Shown: positions 43,746-53,177, numbered from the stretch's first letter. The stretch: 64,000 nucleotides of DNA from Pseudomonas brassicacearum (GCF_009601685.2 NZ_CP045701.2:2914001-2978000), one strand, 5' to 3'. A program made the numbers and translations. The notes: generated from the sequence alone by a model not told the origin.

Positions 43746-45419
43746 TCAAACGGTCTGGATCATCTCCCGCACCTTGGCCGTCAATAGATCAAACGTGAAC
43801 GGCTTGGTGATCATCTGCATCCCTGGGTCAAGGAAGCCGCCGCGTACCGCGGCATGTTCCGCGTAACCGGTGATGAACAGTACCCGCAGGTCCGGGCGGA
43901 TCTGCCGGCCTATTTCCGCCAGTTGCCGGCCATTCATGCCGGGCAGGCCCACGTCGCTGATCAGCAGGTCGATGCGTTGGCCTGACTGCAGGATCGGTAC
44001 CGCGCCGTTGGCGTCGGCCGCTTCCACAAAGGCATAGCCCAGCTCGCTCAATACCGCGCTCACCAGCACTCGCACCGCGGGATCGTCCTCGACGATCAAC
44101 ACGGTCTCACCGTCCTGCGCATAGGGTGCGTTTGGGGTGGTGACCTGAGGTTCGCGTATTTCTTCACCGCGAAAGCGCGGCAGGTAAAGGTTCACGGTGG
44201 TGCCTTTGTCGACTTCGCTGTCGATGGTCACATGGCCACGCGATTGCTTGCTGAACCCATAGATCATCGACAGGCCCAGCCCGGTGCCCTGGCCGATTGG
44301 CTTGGTGGTGAAGAACGGGTCGAACGCGCGACCGATGATCGCTTCGGGCATGCCGCAGCCGCTGTCCTGCACGCTCAGTACCACATAGTCGCCGGGTGCC
44401 AGATTGGTGTAGGCATCGGTGAAATCGGCGTCCAGGTGCTGATTGCAGGTCTTCACCACCAGGTTCCCACCGTTGGGCATGGCATCCCGGGCGTTGAGGA
44501 CCAGGTTGAGCAGGGCGCTTTCCAGTTGGTTGGGATCGGCTTCGGCGACCCAGAGCTGTTCGTCCAGCTGCATGTCCAGGCGGATGCTTTCGTTGAGGCT
44601 GCGTTGCAGCAGCTCGCCCATGGACAGCACCAGGGTGTTCATCTGGACGGCCTTGGAGTCCAACGATTGCCGACGGGAAAACGCCAGCAGGCGATGGGTC
44701 AGGCCTGCGGCGCGGTTGGCCGAGGTCACGCCCAGGTCGATCAGGCTGTCCAGGTCCTCGGTGCGGCCACGGGCCAGGCGTCGGCGCAGCAGTTCGAGGC
44801 TGCCGATGATCCCGGTAAGCATATTGTTGAAGTCGTGGGCAATACCGCCGGTGAGTTGGCCGACCGCTTCCATTTTCTGTGACTGGCGCAGGGCTTCTTC
44901 GTTATGGCGCAACTGGGCGGTGCGTTCTTCCACTTGCTGCTCAAGGGTTTCAAGGGTGGTTTGCAGGCGCAGTTCGCTGTTGCTGAGATCGATCAGGCGG
45001 TCGCGGGCTTCGTACTGCCTTCGACGGCCTCGCAGGGCGGTGGTCACCAGGCTGATCAGGGTCACTGGATGGAACGGTCGCTCCAGAAAAGTCACGTTGC
45101 CCAGTTGCGTACCGATACGCGCCGCCGGGTCCTGTTCCGGGCCGCCATGGTGGGTGAGCAAGACAATGGGCAGGTCAGACCAGGCCGGCTGCTGCTCGAT
45201 GTGCAGGAACAGCGCTTCCAGATCAGCCCCCACCAAGGCCTCCGAGGAAATCACCAGCAGGCCGGCACCTTTTTCCAATTCTTCGCACAAATGGCCCAGA
45301 TGATGGCAAACGAGGCCGGCGAAACCGGCTTCGTTGAGGATCATCAAGGCGATCTGGCTGTCCCGTCCCAGCGGCGCGAGGATCAGCGTTCGCTCGGGCA
45401 GGGGCTCGACCAGGGTCAC
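43746..45419 (-). CDS. Hybrid histidine kinase with degenerate N-terminal receiver, KaiC partner
   Basis: 557 residues. Residues 1-130 look like a receiver fold lacking the phosphoacceptor (GLLVISSEAL where Asp is expected; TFLERPF keeps the end of the fold). A coiled coil follows at about 140-180, then HisKA with His195 (GGIAHDFNNML), HATPase (NLVLNARDAMPNGG, DSGCGMP, GTGLGLSM) and a C-terminal functional receiver (DLLISDVGLPGMNG, FITGYAE, TKPF). No membrane segment. The start is GTG at 45419, overlapping the kaiC stop as GTGA, so kinase and KaiC-like ATPase are co-translated. The pseudo-receiver plus kinase next to KaiC recalls cyanobacterial CikA, with domains in another order. Confidence 0.88.
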   Translation of the reverse strand: MTLVEPLPERTLILAPLGRDSQIALMILNEAGFAGLVCHHLGHLCEELEKGAGLLVISSEALVGADLEALFLHIEQQPAWSDLPIVLLTHHGGPEQDPAARIGTQLGNVTFLERPFHPVTLISLVTTALRGRRRQYEARDRLIDLSNSELRLQTTLETLEQQVEERTAQLRHNEEALRQSQKMEAVGQLTGGIAHDFNNMLTGIIGSLELLRRRLARGRTEDLDSLIDLGVTSANRAAGLTHRLLAFSRRQSLDSKAVQMNTLVLSMGELLQRSLNESIRLDMQLDEQLWVAEADPNQLESALLNLVLNARDAMPNGGNLVVKTCNQHLDADFTDAYTNLAPGDYVVLSVQDSGCGMPEAIIGRAFDPFFTTKPIGQGTGLGLSMIYGFSKQSRGHVTIDSEVDKGTTVNLYLPRFRGEEIREPQVTTPNAPYAQDGETVLIVEDDPAVRVLVSAVLSELGYAFVEAADANGAVPILQSGQRIDLLISDVGLPGMNGRQLAEIGRQIRPDLRVLFITGYAEHAAVRGGFLDPGMQMITKPFTFDLLTAKVREMIQTV

Positions 45420-46918
45420 CGGTGTTCATCCTTGAGCAGCGGGTTGCTCTCGCCCATGTACGTGGGAACCCCTCGCAGGACGCCCTGGAAGGCCTCAAGC
45501 GGCTCGCCGATGGTCATGCCCGACCCGTTGATGCGGTATTCGCGGATGGTCGACTCATGGCTGCCCGTGCGTTTCTTGATGATGGAAATCGCCCGGCGAA
45601 CCTTGCCCACTGCCTCGAAATAACGCAATAGAATCACCGTGTCGGCCAGGTAAGTAATGTCCACGGGCGCCTGCATGTCGCCGACCAGACCGTGCTGTGC
45701 AACCGTCATGAAGGTCGCCGCGCCCTTGCGGTTGAGATAGAGCAACAATTCATGCATGTGCAGCACCAGGGCGTTCTCCTCCGGCATGGCCGCCTGATAG
45801 CCATTGATGCTGTCGATGACCACGGTCTTGATGTCACCCTCATCGACACAACGGCGCACGCGGTAGGAGAACTCGCCGGGGGACAGCTCGGCGGCGTCTA
45901 CTTGTTCGATCAGCAGGTTGCCGGTCTCTTGCAGGGCCTGCAGATCGATGCCGATGTTTTTCATGCGCTCGAACAGCAAGCCCAGTTCTTCATCGAAGAT
46001 GAACAGCGCGGCCTTCTCCCCGCGGTGCACGGCGGCGGCGGCAAAAATCAGCGCTATCAGCGACTTGCCGGTCCCTGCCGGGCCCAGGATCAACGTGCTG
46101 GAGCCGGTCTCGATACCACCGCCCAGCAGCGCATCCATCTCGTCGATGCCGCTGGAGAGTTGCTGACGCAGGTAGCGGCCGCGGTGTTCGGCGGCCACCA
46201 GGCGTGGGAAGACGTGTACGCCGTCGCCCATGATGGTGAAGTCATGGTAACCGCCACGGTATTTCTGCCCGCGATACTTGACCACCCGGATCCGGCGCCG
46301 TTCGGCGCCATAGTTGGGGGTCAGTTCCTCCAGGCGAATCACCCCGTGGGCGACGCTGTGCACGGTTTTGTCCAGAGACTCGGTGGTCAGGTCGTCGAGT
46401 AACAGGACCGTGGCATCGTAGCGCACGAAGTAGTGCTTGATCGCGAGGATCTGGCGACGATAGCGCAAGGAGCTTTGCGCCAGCAGGCGAATCTCCGACA
46501 GGCTGTCGAGCACCACCCGGGTTGGCTTGACCCGTTCGACCACTTCGAAGATCTGTCGGGTCGCTTCGCCCAGTTCCAGGTCCGAGGAGTACAGCAGGCT
46601 CTGCTGGTGCTCGGCATTGAGCAGGCTTTCGGGCGGGGTCAGTTCGAAAATATGAATGTTGTCGTCCAGCGTCCACCCGTGGGAGGTTGCGCCCTGACGC
46701 AGTTCACGCTCGGTTTCCGATAGCGTGATGTATAACGAGCGCTCGCCAGCCTTGGCGCCGGCCAACAGAAAATGCAGCGCGACCGTGGTCTTACCAGTCC
46801 CCGGTTCCCCCTCGAGCAGGAACACATGGCCGCGGGACAAACCACCGGAAAGGACGTCGTCAAGTCCTTCGATGCCGGTGGCGGCTTTTGCACTGATCAA
46901 CTCGTTAGATGTAGACAA
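45416..46918 (-). CDS. KaiC-like double RecA-fold ATPase
   Basis: About 500 residues with two KaiC domains. CI has Walker A GEPGTGKTT; CII has GPAGTGKS (Lys285). CII keeps the catalytic Glu pair (Glu310-Glu311 in FDEELG), while CI has Ser67-Glu68 in place of the CI pair. At the CII autophosphorylation site (Ser431-Thr432 in Synechococcus) this protein has Thr422-Tyr423 in DITYLADT. No KaiA or KaiB gene lies in the window. The start is taken as TTG at 46918 because GAGAGGG lies six bases upstream; ATG 46933 has no site. It is co-translated with the downstream kinase. Confidence 0.9.
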   Translation of the reverse strand: MSTSNELISAKAATGIEGLDDVLSGGLSRGHVFLLEGEPGTGKTTVALHFLLAGAKAGERSLYITLSETERELRQGATSHGWTLDDNIHIFELTPPESLLNAEHQQSLLYSSDLELGEATRQIFEVVERVKPTRVVLDSLSEIRLLAQSSLRYRRQILAIKHYFVRYDATVLLLDDLTTESLDKTVHSVAHGVIRLEELTPNYGAERRRIRVVKYRGQKYRGGYHDFTIMGDGVHVFPRLVAAEHRGRYLRQQLSSGIDEMDALLGGGIETGSSTLILGPAGTGKSLIALIFAAAAVHRGEKAALFIFDEELGLLFERMKNIGIDLQALQETGNLLIEQVDAAELSPGEFSYRVRRCVDEGDIKTVVIDSINGYQAAMPEENALVLHMHELLLYLNRKGAATFMTVAQHGLVGDMQAPVDITYLADTVILLRYFEAVGKVRRAISIIKKRTGSHESTIREYRINGSGMTIGEPLEAFQGVLRGVPTYMGESNPLLKDEHR

Positions 46919-47064
46919 AAATAGCCCTCTCATGACTAGGGAAGTGGGCAGCAGGCGGGGTAACGCCTGAATTTAACTGCCTGAACACTTGACCTTTGGC
47001 GGTGATGGCGGTTCCGCTTACATCGATAAAACGAGGTGTACTGCACAACTTTGGTAGGCGCTGT

Positions 47065-47189
47065 GTAGGAGCTGTCGAGCGAAGCGAGGCTGCGATCTTT
47101 ACCAAGCCCATCGAATGACAAGCGAACACTCGAACTCTCTAGATCAAAAGATCGTCAGAACGCGGCCCGAGCCTTCGGCAGCTCCTACA
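47065..47189. repeat. Type-2 REPIN, copy 4 (degenerate, one octamer)
   Basis: GTAGGAGCTGTCGAGCGAAG (47065) to CAGCTCCTAC (47189). Only one AAAAGATC unit is left (about 47142-47150) and the centre has diverged. It supplies the TAG stop codon of the TPR-protein gene (47185-47187). Confidence 0.85.
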
Positions 47190-48243
47190 GGCCTTGTTGC
47201 AGCGCCGGGTCGTCAGGGTTCAACTGTTCAAGTTGCGCCTGCAGGATCTGAACATTCTGCAACTGACCGGTCTCCTTCCAGTAGTTGATCAGCAATACCC
47301 GCGCCTTGCGATCGGCGGGGTAGCGCTGGACGATTTCCTGCAGCTGTTTCTGCGCTGCTTCCACTTCCTGCTCGGCATGCAGGGTAGTCGCCAGGTCATA
47401 GCGGTAATGGCGGTTCTCGGGGTCCAGTTCCACAGCTTTTGCCAAGCCGAGCACGGCATACTCGTTCTGGCCGTGTTGCAGCAGCCACATGCCCAGCGCA
47501 TGTTGCAGATAGGCCGACGCTGGCTGGGCTTTCAACTGTCGGGCGAGCAATAGTCGCGCGGCTTCGCCCTGGCCTTGTTTGTCCAATACTTCGATCTGCA
47601 TGACCAGCGCCGGCAGGTTGTCCGGTTGCAGGCGCAAGGCCTGCTCAAGCGCCAGTTGGGCTTTCTTCAATGCGCCGTTGTGCAGGTGCAGCCGAGCGAG
47701 CTGGAAGTAGGACTCAGCGGTTTTCGGCGCGTCTTCGAGTACCTGCTCCCAGGTGTCGATGGCTAACTGCATCGCCCCGAAATACAGGCCGAGGTCATCC
47801 GGGGAGAGGCCCAGCAGCGCATTCACGGCGGCGAATCGGACATTCTGGTCGTCATCATCCAGGAGCGGGCCGAGCAACAGGCTGCGCTGACCTGTCGGCA
47901 CCAGCCCGACGATGCTGCCAATGGCGGCCCGACGCACGTCCGGCGATTCGCTGTGCAGATCCGCATCCGCCAGCTTCAGGGCTTGGGGGCTGGGGTAGTT
48001 GGGCAGTTCGGCGTGCAGCCATATGCGGCGCTTGGGCGACAGGTCTGGACGCCCCAGTTGCTGGTAAAGCATCCGCGCCGCCCCAGGCTGCCCGTTGCGG
48101 GCGCTTCCCAAGGCTTCACTGTAGCCACGCTTGATCGCTTCCGGGATCTGCGGCGTGGTGCTGCGCAGCCATACCGCGACAAGACCAATCACCAACAGGA
48201 CACAGAGGCTGAGGAGCAGATAGCGGCGGCGAGACGAAGACAT
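47185..48243 (-). CDS. Membrane-anchored TPR/HEAT-repeat protein
   Basis: 352 residues. One N-terminal membrane helix (RYLLLSLCVLLVIGLVAVWL) is followed by a periplasmic part. HEAT-like segments occupy about 100-165 (SPDVRRAAIGSIVGLVP, DDQNVRFAAVNALLGLSP). At least four TPR-like helix pairs then follow (AESYFQLARLHLHNGALKKA, LQHALGMWLLQHGQNEYAVL, RYDLATTLHAEQEVEAAQKQL). I recognise no specific family name. It is probably a scaffold for a periplasmic assembly. The stop codon TAG lies inside the REPIN arm, so the C-terminus may have been set by the repeat insertion. Start 48243 is chosen just before the anchor; the ribosome site is weak. Confidence 0.75.
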   Translation of the reverse strand: MSSSRRRYLLLSLCVLLVIGLVAVWLRSTTPQIPEAIKRGYSEALGSARNGQPGAARMLYQQLGRPDLSPKRRIWLHAELPNYPSPQALKLADADLHSESPDVRRAAIGSIVGLVPTGQRSLLLGPLLDDDDQNVRFAAVNALLGLSPDDLGLYFGAMQLAIDTWEQVLEDAPKTAESYFQLARLHLHNGALKKAQLALEQALRLQPDNLPALVMQIEVLDKQGQGEAARLLLARQLKAQPASAYLQHALGMWLLQHGQNEYAVLGLAKAVELDPENRHYRYDLATTLHAEQEVEAAQKQLQEIVQRYPADRKARVLLINYWKETGQLQNVQILQAQLEQLNPDDPALQQGL

Positions 48244-48355
48244 GCAGGTAATCCATAACCAGGAGCGTGAAATGCCGCAAGCTTCGGTCAGGTGGGGGCT
48301 TGAGTCAAACTCTGTGAAGCCTCTCATGCACCCAGAGTAAGCTTGCCCGAGTCAA

Positions 48356-48440
48356 TGTGGGAGCATGGCTTGCCCGCGATGAGGGGGGTATCAGCAATGC
48401 AACTGACACACTGCTATCGCGAGCAAGCTTTGCTCCCACA
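48356..48440. repeat. Type-1 REPIN upstream of the TPR-protein gene
   Basis: TGTGGGAGCATGGCTTGCCC (48356) faces GAGCAAGCTTTGCTCCCACA (ends 48440). The two halves differ slightly, so the outer 7 bp pair best. Confidence 0.88.
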
Positions 48441-48483
48441 GGGCACTCCCACAGGAGGAGGTCGAGGTTAGCGCCAGCCGAAA

Positions 48484-48514
48484 AAAAGCCCCGCGTCCAA
48501 ATGAGAAGCGGGGC
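48484..48514 (-). terminator. Rho-independent terminator of mexEF-oprN
   Basis: Stem GCCCCGC (48488-48494) / GCGGGGC (48508-48514), read on the minus strand, is followed by TTTTTTT and begins 50 bp past the oprN stop. Confidence 0.88.
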
Positions 48515-48564
48515 AAAAATTTGGCTGGTTGCGGCCAACCAAAGGAGCTCGGTTGAGAAGGGGG

Positions 48565-49986
48565 TCAGTTGCTGGCAACGGTCTCCGGTTTCCAGCCGCC
48601 GCCCAGGGCCTTGTAGATCGCGACGATGCCGCGGTACAGGTCCACTTCGGCCTGGGCCTGGGTGTCTTCGGCGGCCAGGCGTTCGCGCTGGGCGTCGAGC
48701 AGCACGAGGAAGTCCACAGTGCCTTCGCGGTAGCGAATCTCGGCCAGGTCGGCGGCGGCACGGCTCGATTCACTCTGGCGGATCAGCGAGATCAGCCGTT
48801 GTTGGCGCTTGCCGTAGTCACTGAAGGCGTTCTCCGATTCTTCCAGGGCCAGCAGCACTTGCTGTTCGTAGGTCGCCAGGGCGCCGTCCGCCTCGGCGTC
48901 GGCACCGCGCAAGCGCGCCCGCACGCTGCCCAGGTCGAAAGCCGCCCAGGTAATGCTCGGGCCCAGCGCCCAGGCGTTGGCCGCCGAGGAGCCGATCTGC
49001 GAGCCGCGTCCAGCCGTGAAGCCCAGGAAACCGCTCAGGCTGACCCGTGGGAACAGATCGGCCTTGGCCACGCCTATGCGCGCCGTGGCAGCGGCCAGTT
49101 GGCGTTCGGCACTGAGGATGTCCGGACGCCGTTGCAGCAGTTCACCCGGGTCGCCGATGGGCAGGGCCTTGGCGATGGCCGGCAACTGTTTCGGGCTCAG
49201 GTCCACGCTGAGTTTGTCCGGACGCTCGCCCAGCAACGTGGCGATGCGATTGCGTTGGCGCACCTGTTCAGCCTGCAGTTGCGGCACGCTGGCCTCGACC
49301 GAGGCCAGGCGGGCATCGGCACGCACCACATCGAGCTGATCGCCGACGCCGGCATCACGCAGGCTTTCGGTGATCTTGCGCGAATCCTGCTGGTTCTTGA
49401 GGTTCGCCAGAGCAATTTTTTCCCGCAGTTGCGCGCCGCGCAACTGACCGTAGGCATCCACCAATTCGGCGATCATCGTCACCTGCAATTGATAGAGATC
49501 GGCTTCGGCGGCCTGCTGATCGGCGTCGGTGGCTTCCAGGTTGCGTTGGATGCGTCCGAACAAGTCCAGCTCCCAGGCCATGTCCAGGCCCAGGTCGTAA
49601 CGCTCGGTATTGACCCGGTCGGTGGTCTGCCCCGGGATCTGGCCTTTGCCCAGGTTGCTGCTGGCACGGCTGGTGATGGTCGGCATGGCGTCATTGCTGG
49701 CGTCATCGCGAATCGCCCGGGCGGCCCGCAGACGGGCGAAAGCCACGCGCAACTCGCGGTTGCCTTCCAGGGATCGGGTCACCAACGCGTTGAGGGTCGG
49801 GTCGTCGAACTGCTGCCACCAGATGCCTTCGAAACGGGCACGGTCGAAATTCTTCTGGCCGGCGGCGCCGTCGGTGGCGGTGGTGATATTCGCCGCCTCC
49901 GTTTGTGGGGCCTTGTAGTCCGGGCCCACGGCGCAGGCACTCAAGGCCAACGCCAGCAGGCTCGGCACGAACGCTTTCAAACTCAT
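48565..49986 (-). CDS. oprN: OprN-like outer-membrane efflux channel lipoprotein
   Basis: 473 residues of the OprM/TolC family (outer-membrane factor, NodT-type lipoprotein). A lipobox in the signal peptide (LALSACAVGPDY, Cys near residue 20) gives lipid anchoring. The two repeated OEP halves follow, with helices such as ALVTRSLEGNRELRVAFARLRAARA and LLQRRPDILSAERQLAAATARIGVAKADLFP. GGAGG precedes the ATG, which overlaps the mexF stop by four bases. A terminator follows, so it is the last gene of the pump operon. Confidence 0.9.
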   Translation of the reverse strand: MSLKAFVPSLLALALSACAVGPDYKAPQTEAANITTATDGAAGQKNFDRARFEGIWWQQFDDPTLNALVTRSLEGNRELRVAFARLRAARAIRDDASNDAMPTITSRASSNLGKGQIPGQTTDRVNTERYDLGLDMAWELDLFGRIQRNLEATDADQQAAEADLYQLQVTMIAELVDAYGQLRGAQLREKIALANLKNQQDSRKITESLRDAGVGDQLDVVRADARLASVEASVPQLQAEQVRQRNRIATLLGERPDKLSVDLSPKQLPAIAKALPIGDPGELLQRRPDILSAERQLAAATARIGVAKADLFPRVSLSGFLGFTAGRGSQIGSSAANAWALGPSITWAAFDLGSVRARLRGADAEADGALATYEQQVLLALEESENAFSDYGKRQQRLISLIRQSESSRAAADLAEIRYREGTVDFLVLLDAQRERLAAEDTQAQAEVDLYRGIVAIYKALGGGWKPETVASN

Positions 49987-52900
49987 TGTTGCGCCTCCAG
50001 TTTCAAAGCCCGGGCCGCCTTGCGGGCCTCGCTGCGCTCGACGAAGTTGCGGATCAGTACATAGAACACAGGGGTGAGCAGCAGGCCGAAGAAGGTTACG
50101 CCCAGCATCCCGGAGAACACCGCTACACCCATGGCATGGCGCATTTCCGCACCGGCGCCGCTGGAGAACACCAGGGGCACCACGCCCATGATGAAGGCGA
50201 AGGAGGTCATCAGGATCGGCCGCAGACGCAGACGGCACGCTTCCAGCACCGCCGCCAGCGGATTCAGGCCCTCGAGCTGTTTATCCTTGGCGAACTCGAC
50301 GATCAGGATTGCGTTCTTGCACGCAAGGCCTACCAGTACGATCAAGCCGATCTGGGTAAAGATGTTGTTGTCGCCGCCGGAGAGAATCACCCCGGTAATT
50401 GCCGACAGCAGGGTCATCGGTACGATCAGGATCACCGCCAATGGCAGGCTCCAGCTTTCGTACTGTGCCGCGAGCACCAGGAACGCCAGCAGTACGCAGA
50501 GCGGGAACACGAACAGCGCGGTGTTGCCCGAGAGGATCTGCTGGTAGGTCAGATCGGTCCACTCGTAGGTCATGCCGTTGGGCAGTTCGTCCTTGAGCAG
50601 TTTCTCGATGGCTTTTTCAGCCTGGCCGGAGCTGTAGCCCGGGGCGGCGGCACCGTTGATTTCAGCGGTGATGAAGCCGTTGTAGTGCATCACACGGTCT
50701 GGCCCCGAGGTATCGCTGACCTTGATGAAGGTCGCCAGCGGGATCATCTCGCCACGGTTGTTGCGCACCTTGAGCTGGCCGATCTGGTCCGACTCGAGGC
50801 GGAACTGCTGCTCGGCCTGGACGTTGACCTGGTAGGTACGGCCGAAGCGGTTGAAGTCGTTGGCATACAGCGAGCCCAGGTAGATCTGCAAGGTGTCGAA
50901 AATGTCGCTGACGGCCACGCCATGGGTCTTGGCTTTTTCACGGTCGATGGCGGCATCGACCTGGGGCACGTTCACGGTGTAGCTGGTGAACAGTCCGGCC
51001 AGTTCCGGCACGTTGTGGCTCTTGGCGATGATGTTCATGGTTTCTTTGTACAGCTCGTCGTAGCCCAGGTTGCCCCGGTCTTCGATTTGCAGGCGGAAAC
51101 CACCGATCGTGCCCAGGCCCTGTACCGGCGGCGGCGGGAAGATCGCCATGTAGGCTTCCTGGATCTCCGAGAACTGGCCGTTCAAGGCACCGGCGATGGC
51201 GCCGGCCGACATGCTCGGGTCCTTGCGCTCGTCGAAGGGCTTGAGGGTCACGAACACGATGCCGGCGTTCGGGCTGTTGGTGAAACCGTTGATCGACAGG
51301 CCCGGGAAGGCCACGGCGCTTTCAACGCCCGGTTGCTTGAGGGCCAGGTCGGACATGCGCTTGATCACGTCTTCGGTACGATCCAGGCTCGCGGCGTCCG
51401 GCAGTTGGGCGAAGGCCACCAGGTATTGCTTGTCCTGGCCAGGCACAAAGCCAGTCGGCGTGGTGGAAAAACCGAAGAAGGTCAGCACCATCAGGCCTGC
51501 ATAGAGCACCAGCGCGATGCCGCTGCTACGAATCACCCGGGCGACGGTGCCCACATAACCATGACTGGCACGCTCGAAGAAGCGGTTGAACGGACGGAAC
51601 AGCCAGCCGCCGAATACCTTGTCCAGCAACCGCGAGAAACGGTCCTTGGGCGCGTCATGGCTCTTGAGCAGCACCGCGGCCAGCGCCGGCGACAGGGTCA
51701 GGGAGTTGAACGCCGAGATCACGGTCGAAATCGCAATGGTCAAGGCGAATTGTTTATAGAACTGCCCGGTCAAGCCACTGATGAATGCCGCCGGAACGAA
51801 GACCGCGCACAGCACCAGGGCGGTGGCGATGATCGGGCCGGTCACTTCGCTCATGGCGCGCTTGGTGGCCTCCACCGGCGTGAGCCCGAGACCAATGTTT
51901 CGTTCGACGTTCTCCACCACCACGATCGCATCGTCCACCACGATACCGATCGCCAGTACCAGGCCGAACAGCGACAGGGCGTTCAACGAGAAGCCAAACA
52001 GGTGCATCACCGCGAACGTACCGATCAGCGAAACCGGTACCGCCACCAATGGAATGATCGAGGCGCGCCAGGTCTGCAAGAACAGGATCACCACCAGCAC
52101 CACGAGAATCAGTGCTTCGAACAGGGTGTGCACCACCGCTTCGATGGAGCCACGGACGAAGATCGTCGGGTCATAGACGATGCTGTAGTCCATCCCGGCC
52201 GGGAAGCCCTTCTTCAACTCTTCCATCTTCTGGCGGACGTCGTTGGAGATCTGGATGGCGTTGGAGCCCGGACGCTGGAAGATCGGGATCGCCACCGCCG
52301 GCTGGTTGTCCAGCAGCGAACGCAGGGCGTATTGGCTGGAACCCAGTTCGACCCGGGCGATGTCCTTCAGGCGAGTGATCTCACCGTTGGCGCCGGAACG
52401 AACGATGATGTTCTCGAACTCTTCCTCATTCACCAGGCGACCCTGGGTGTTGATCGACAGCTGGAAAGCCTGGGCATTGGGCGCTGGCGGCGCACCCAGG
52501 GCGCCGGCAGCCACCTGGCGGTTCTGTTCGCGGATCGCGTTGACCACGTCGGTGGCAGTCAGGTTGCGCGAAGCCGTCTTGTTCGGATCCAGCCAGACTC
52601 GCAGCGAGTAGTCGCCCATGCCGAACAGTTGCACATCACCCACACCACCCAGGCGCGCCAGCTCATCCTTGATGTTGAGCAGGGCGTAGTTGGACAGGTA
52701 GAGCATGTCGTAGCGTTTGTCCGGCGAGGTCAAGTGCACGACCATGGTCAGGTCGGGCGAGGCCTTGTCCACCGTGATACCGATCCGGGTCACCTCTTCC
52801 GGCAGCTTGGGCTCGGTCCGGGTGACGCGGTTCTGCACCTGCACCTGGGCGTTATCCAGGTCGGTGCCCAGGGCGAAGGTGATGGTCAGGGTGATCTTGC

Positions 52901-53162
52901 CGTCGGCGGTGGACTGCGAGGACATGTACAACATGTTCTCGACACCGGTGATGGCTTGCTCCAGGGGCGCGGCCACGGTTTCGCCGATGACCTTGGGGTT
53001 GGCGCCCGGGAAGTTGGCGCGCACGACCACGGTCGGCGGCACGACTTCCGGGTATTCGCTGATCGGCAACTGGAACAGCGAGATGGCGCCGGCGATCAGG
53101 ATCAGCAGCGAAAGCACCGCTGCGAAGATCGGCCGCGAAATGAAGAACTGGGAAAATTTCAT
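49983..53162 (-). CDS. mexF: MexF-like RND efflux pump
   Basis: 1059-residue proton-driven inner-membrane transporter of the HAE-1 RND family. The N-terminus (MKFSQFFISRPIFAAVLSLL) and segments such as QLPISEYPEVVPPTVVVRAN, VDKASPDLTMVVHLTSPDKR and the TM4 proton-relay region with two adjacent Asp (GIVVDDAIVVVENVERN) follow MexF very closely from memory. In P. aeruginosa MexEF-OprN exports chloramphenicol, trimethoprim, fluoroquinolones and quinolone-signal precursors. It lies between mexE (15 bp) and oprN (4-bp overlap). Confidence 0.94.
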   Translation of the reverse strand: MKFSQFFISRPIFAAVLSLLILIAGAISLFQLPISEYPEVVPPTVVVRANFPGANPKVIGETVAAPLEQAITGVENMLYMSSQSTADGKITLTITFALGTDLDNAQVQVQNRVTRTEPKLPEEVTRIGITVDKASPDLTMVVHLTSPDKRYDMLYLSNYALLNIKDELARLGGVGDVQLFGMGDYSLRVWLDPNKTASRNLTATDVVNAIREQNRQVAAGALGAPPAPNAQAFQLSINTQGRLVNEEEFENIIVRSGANGEITRLKDIARVELGSSQYALRSLLDNQPAVAIPIFQRPGSNAIQISNDVRQKMEELKKGFPAGMDYSIVYDPTIFVRGSIEAVVHTLFEALILVVLVVILFLQTWRASIIPLVAVPVSLIGTFAVMHLFGFSLNALSLFGLVLAIGIVVDDAIVVVENVERNIGLGLTPVEATKRAMSEVTGPIIATALVLCAVFVPAAFISGLTGQFYKQFALTIAISTVISAFNSLTLSPALAAVLLKSHDAPKDRFSRLLDKVFGGWLFRPFNRFFERASHGYVGTVARVIRSSGIALVLYAGLMVLTFFGFSTTPTGFVPGQDKQYLVAFAQLPDAASLDRTEDVIKRMSDLALKQPGVESAVAFPGLSINGFTNSPNAGIVFVTLKPFDERKDPSMSAGAIAGALNGQFSEIQEAYMAIFPPPPVQGLGTIGGFRLQIEDRGNLGYDELYKETMNIIAKSHNVPELAGLFTSYTVNVPQVDAAIDREKAKTHGVAVSDIFDTLQIYLGSLYANDFNRFGRTYQVNVQAEQQFRLESDQIGQLKVRNNRGEMIPLATFIKVSDTSGPDRVMHYNGFITAEINGAAAPGYSSGQAEKAIEKLLKDELPNGMTYEWTDLTYQQILSGNTALFVFPLCVLLAFLVLAAQYESWSLPLAVILIVPMTLLSAITGVILSGGDNNIFTQIGLIVLVGLACKNAILIVEFAKDKQLEGLNPLAAVLEACRLRLRPILMTSFAFIMGVVPLVFSSGAGAEMRHAMGVAVFSGMLGVTFFGLLLTPVFYVLIRNFVERSEARKAARALKLEAQQ

Positions 53163-53177
53163 CTTGGATTCAGTCCC

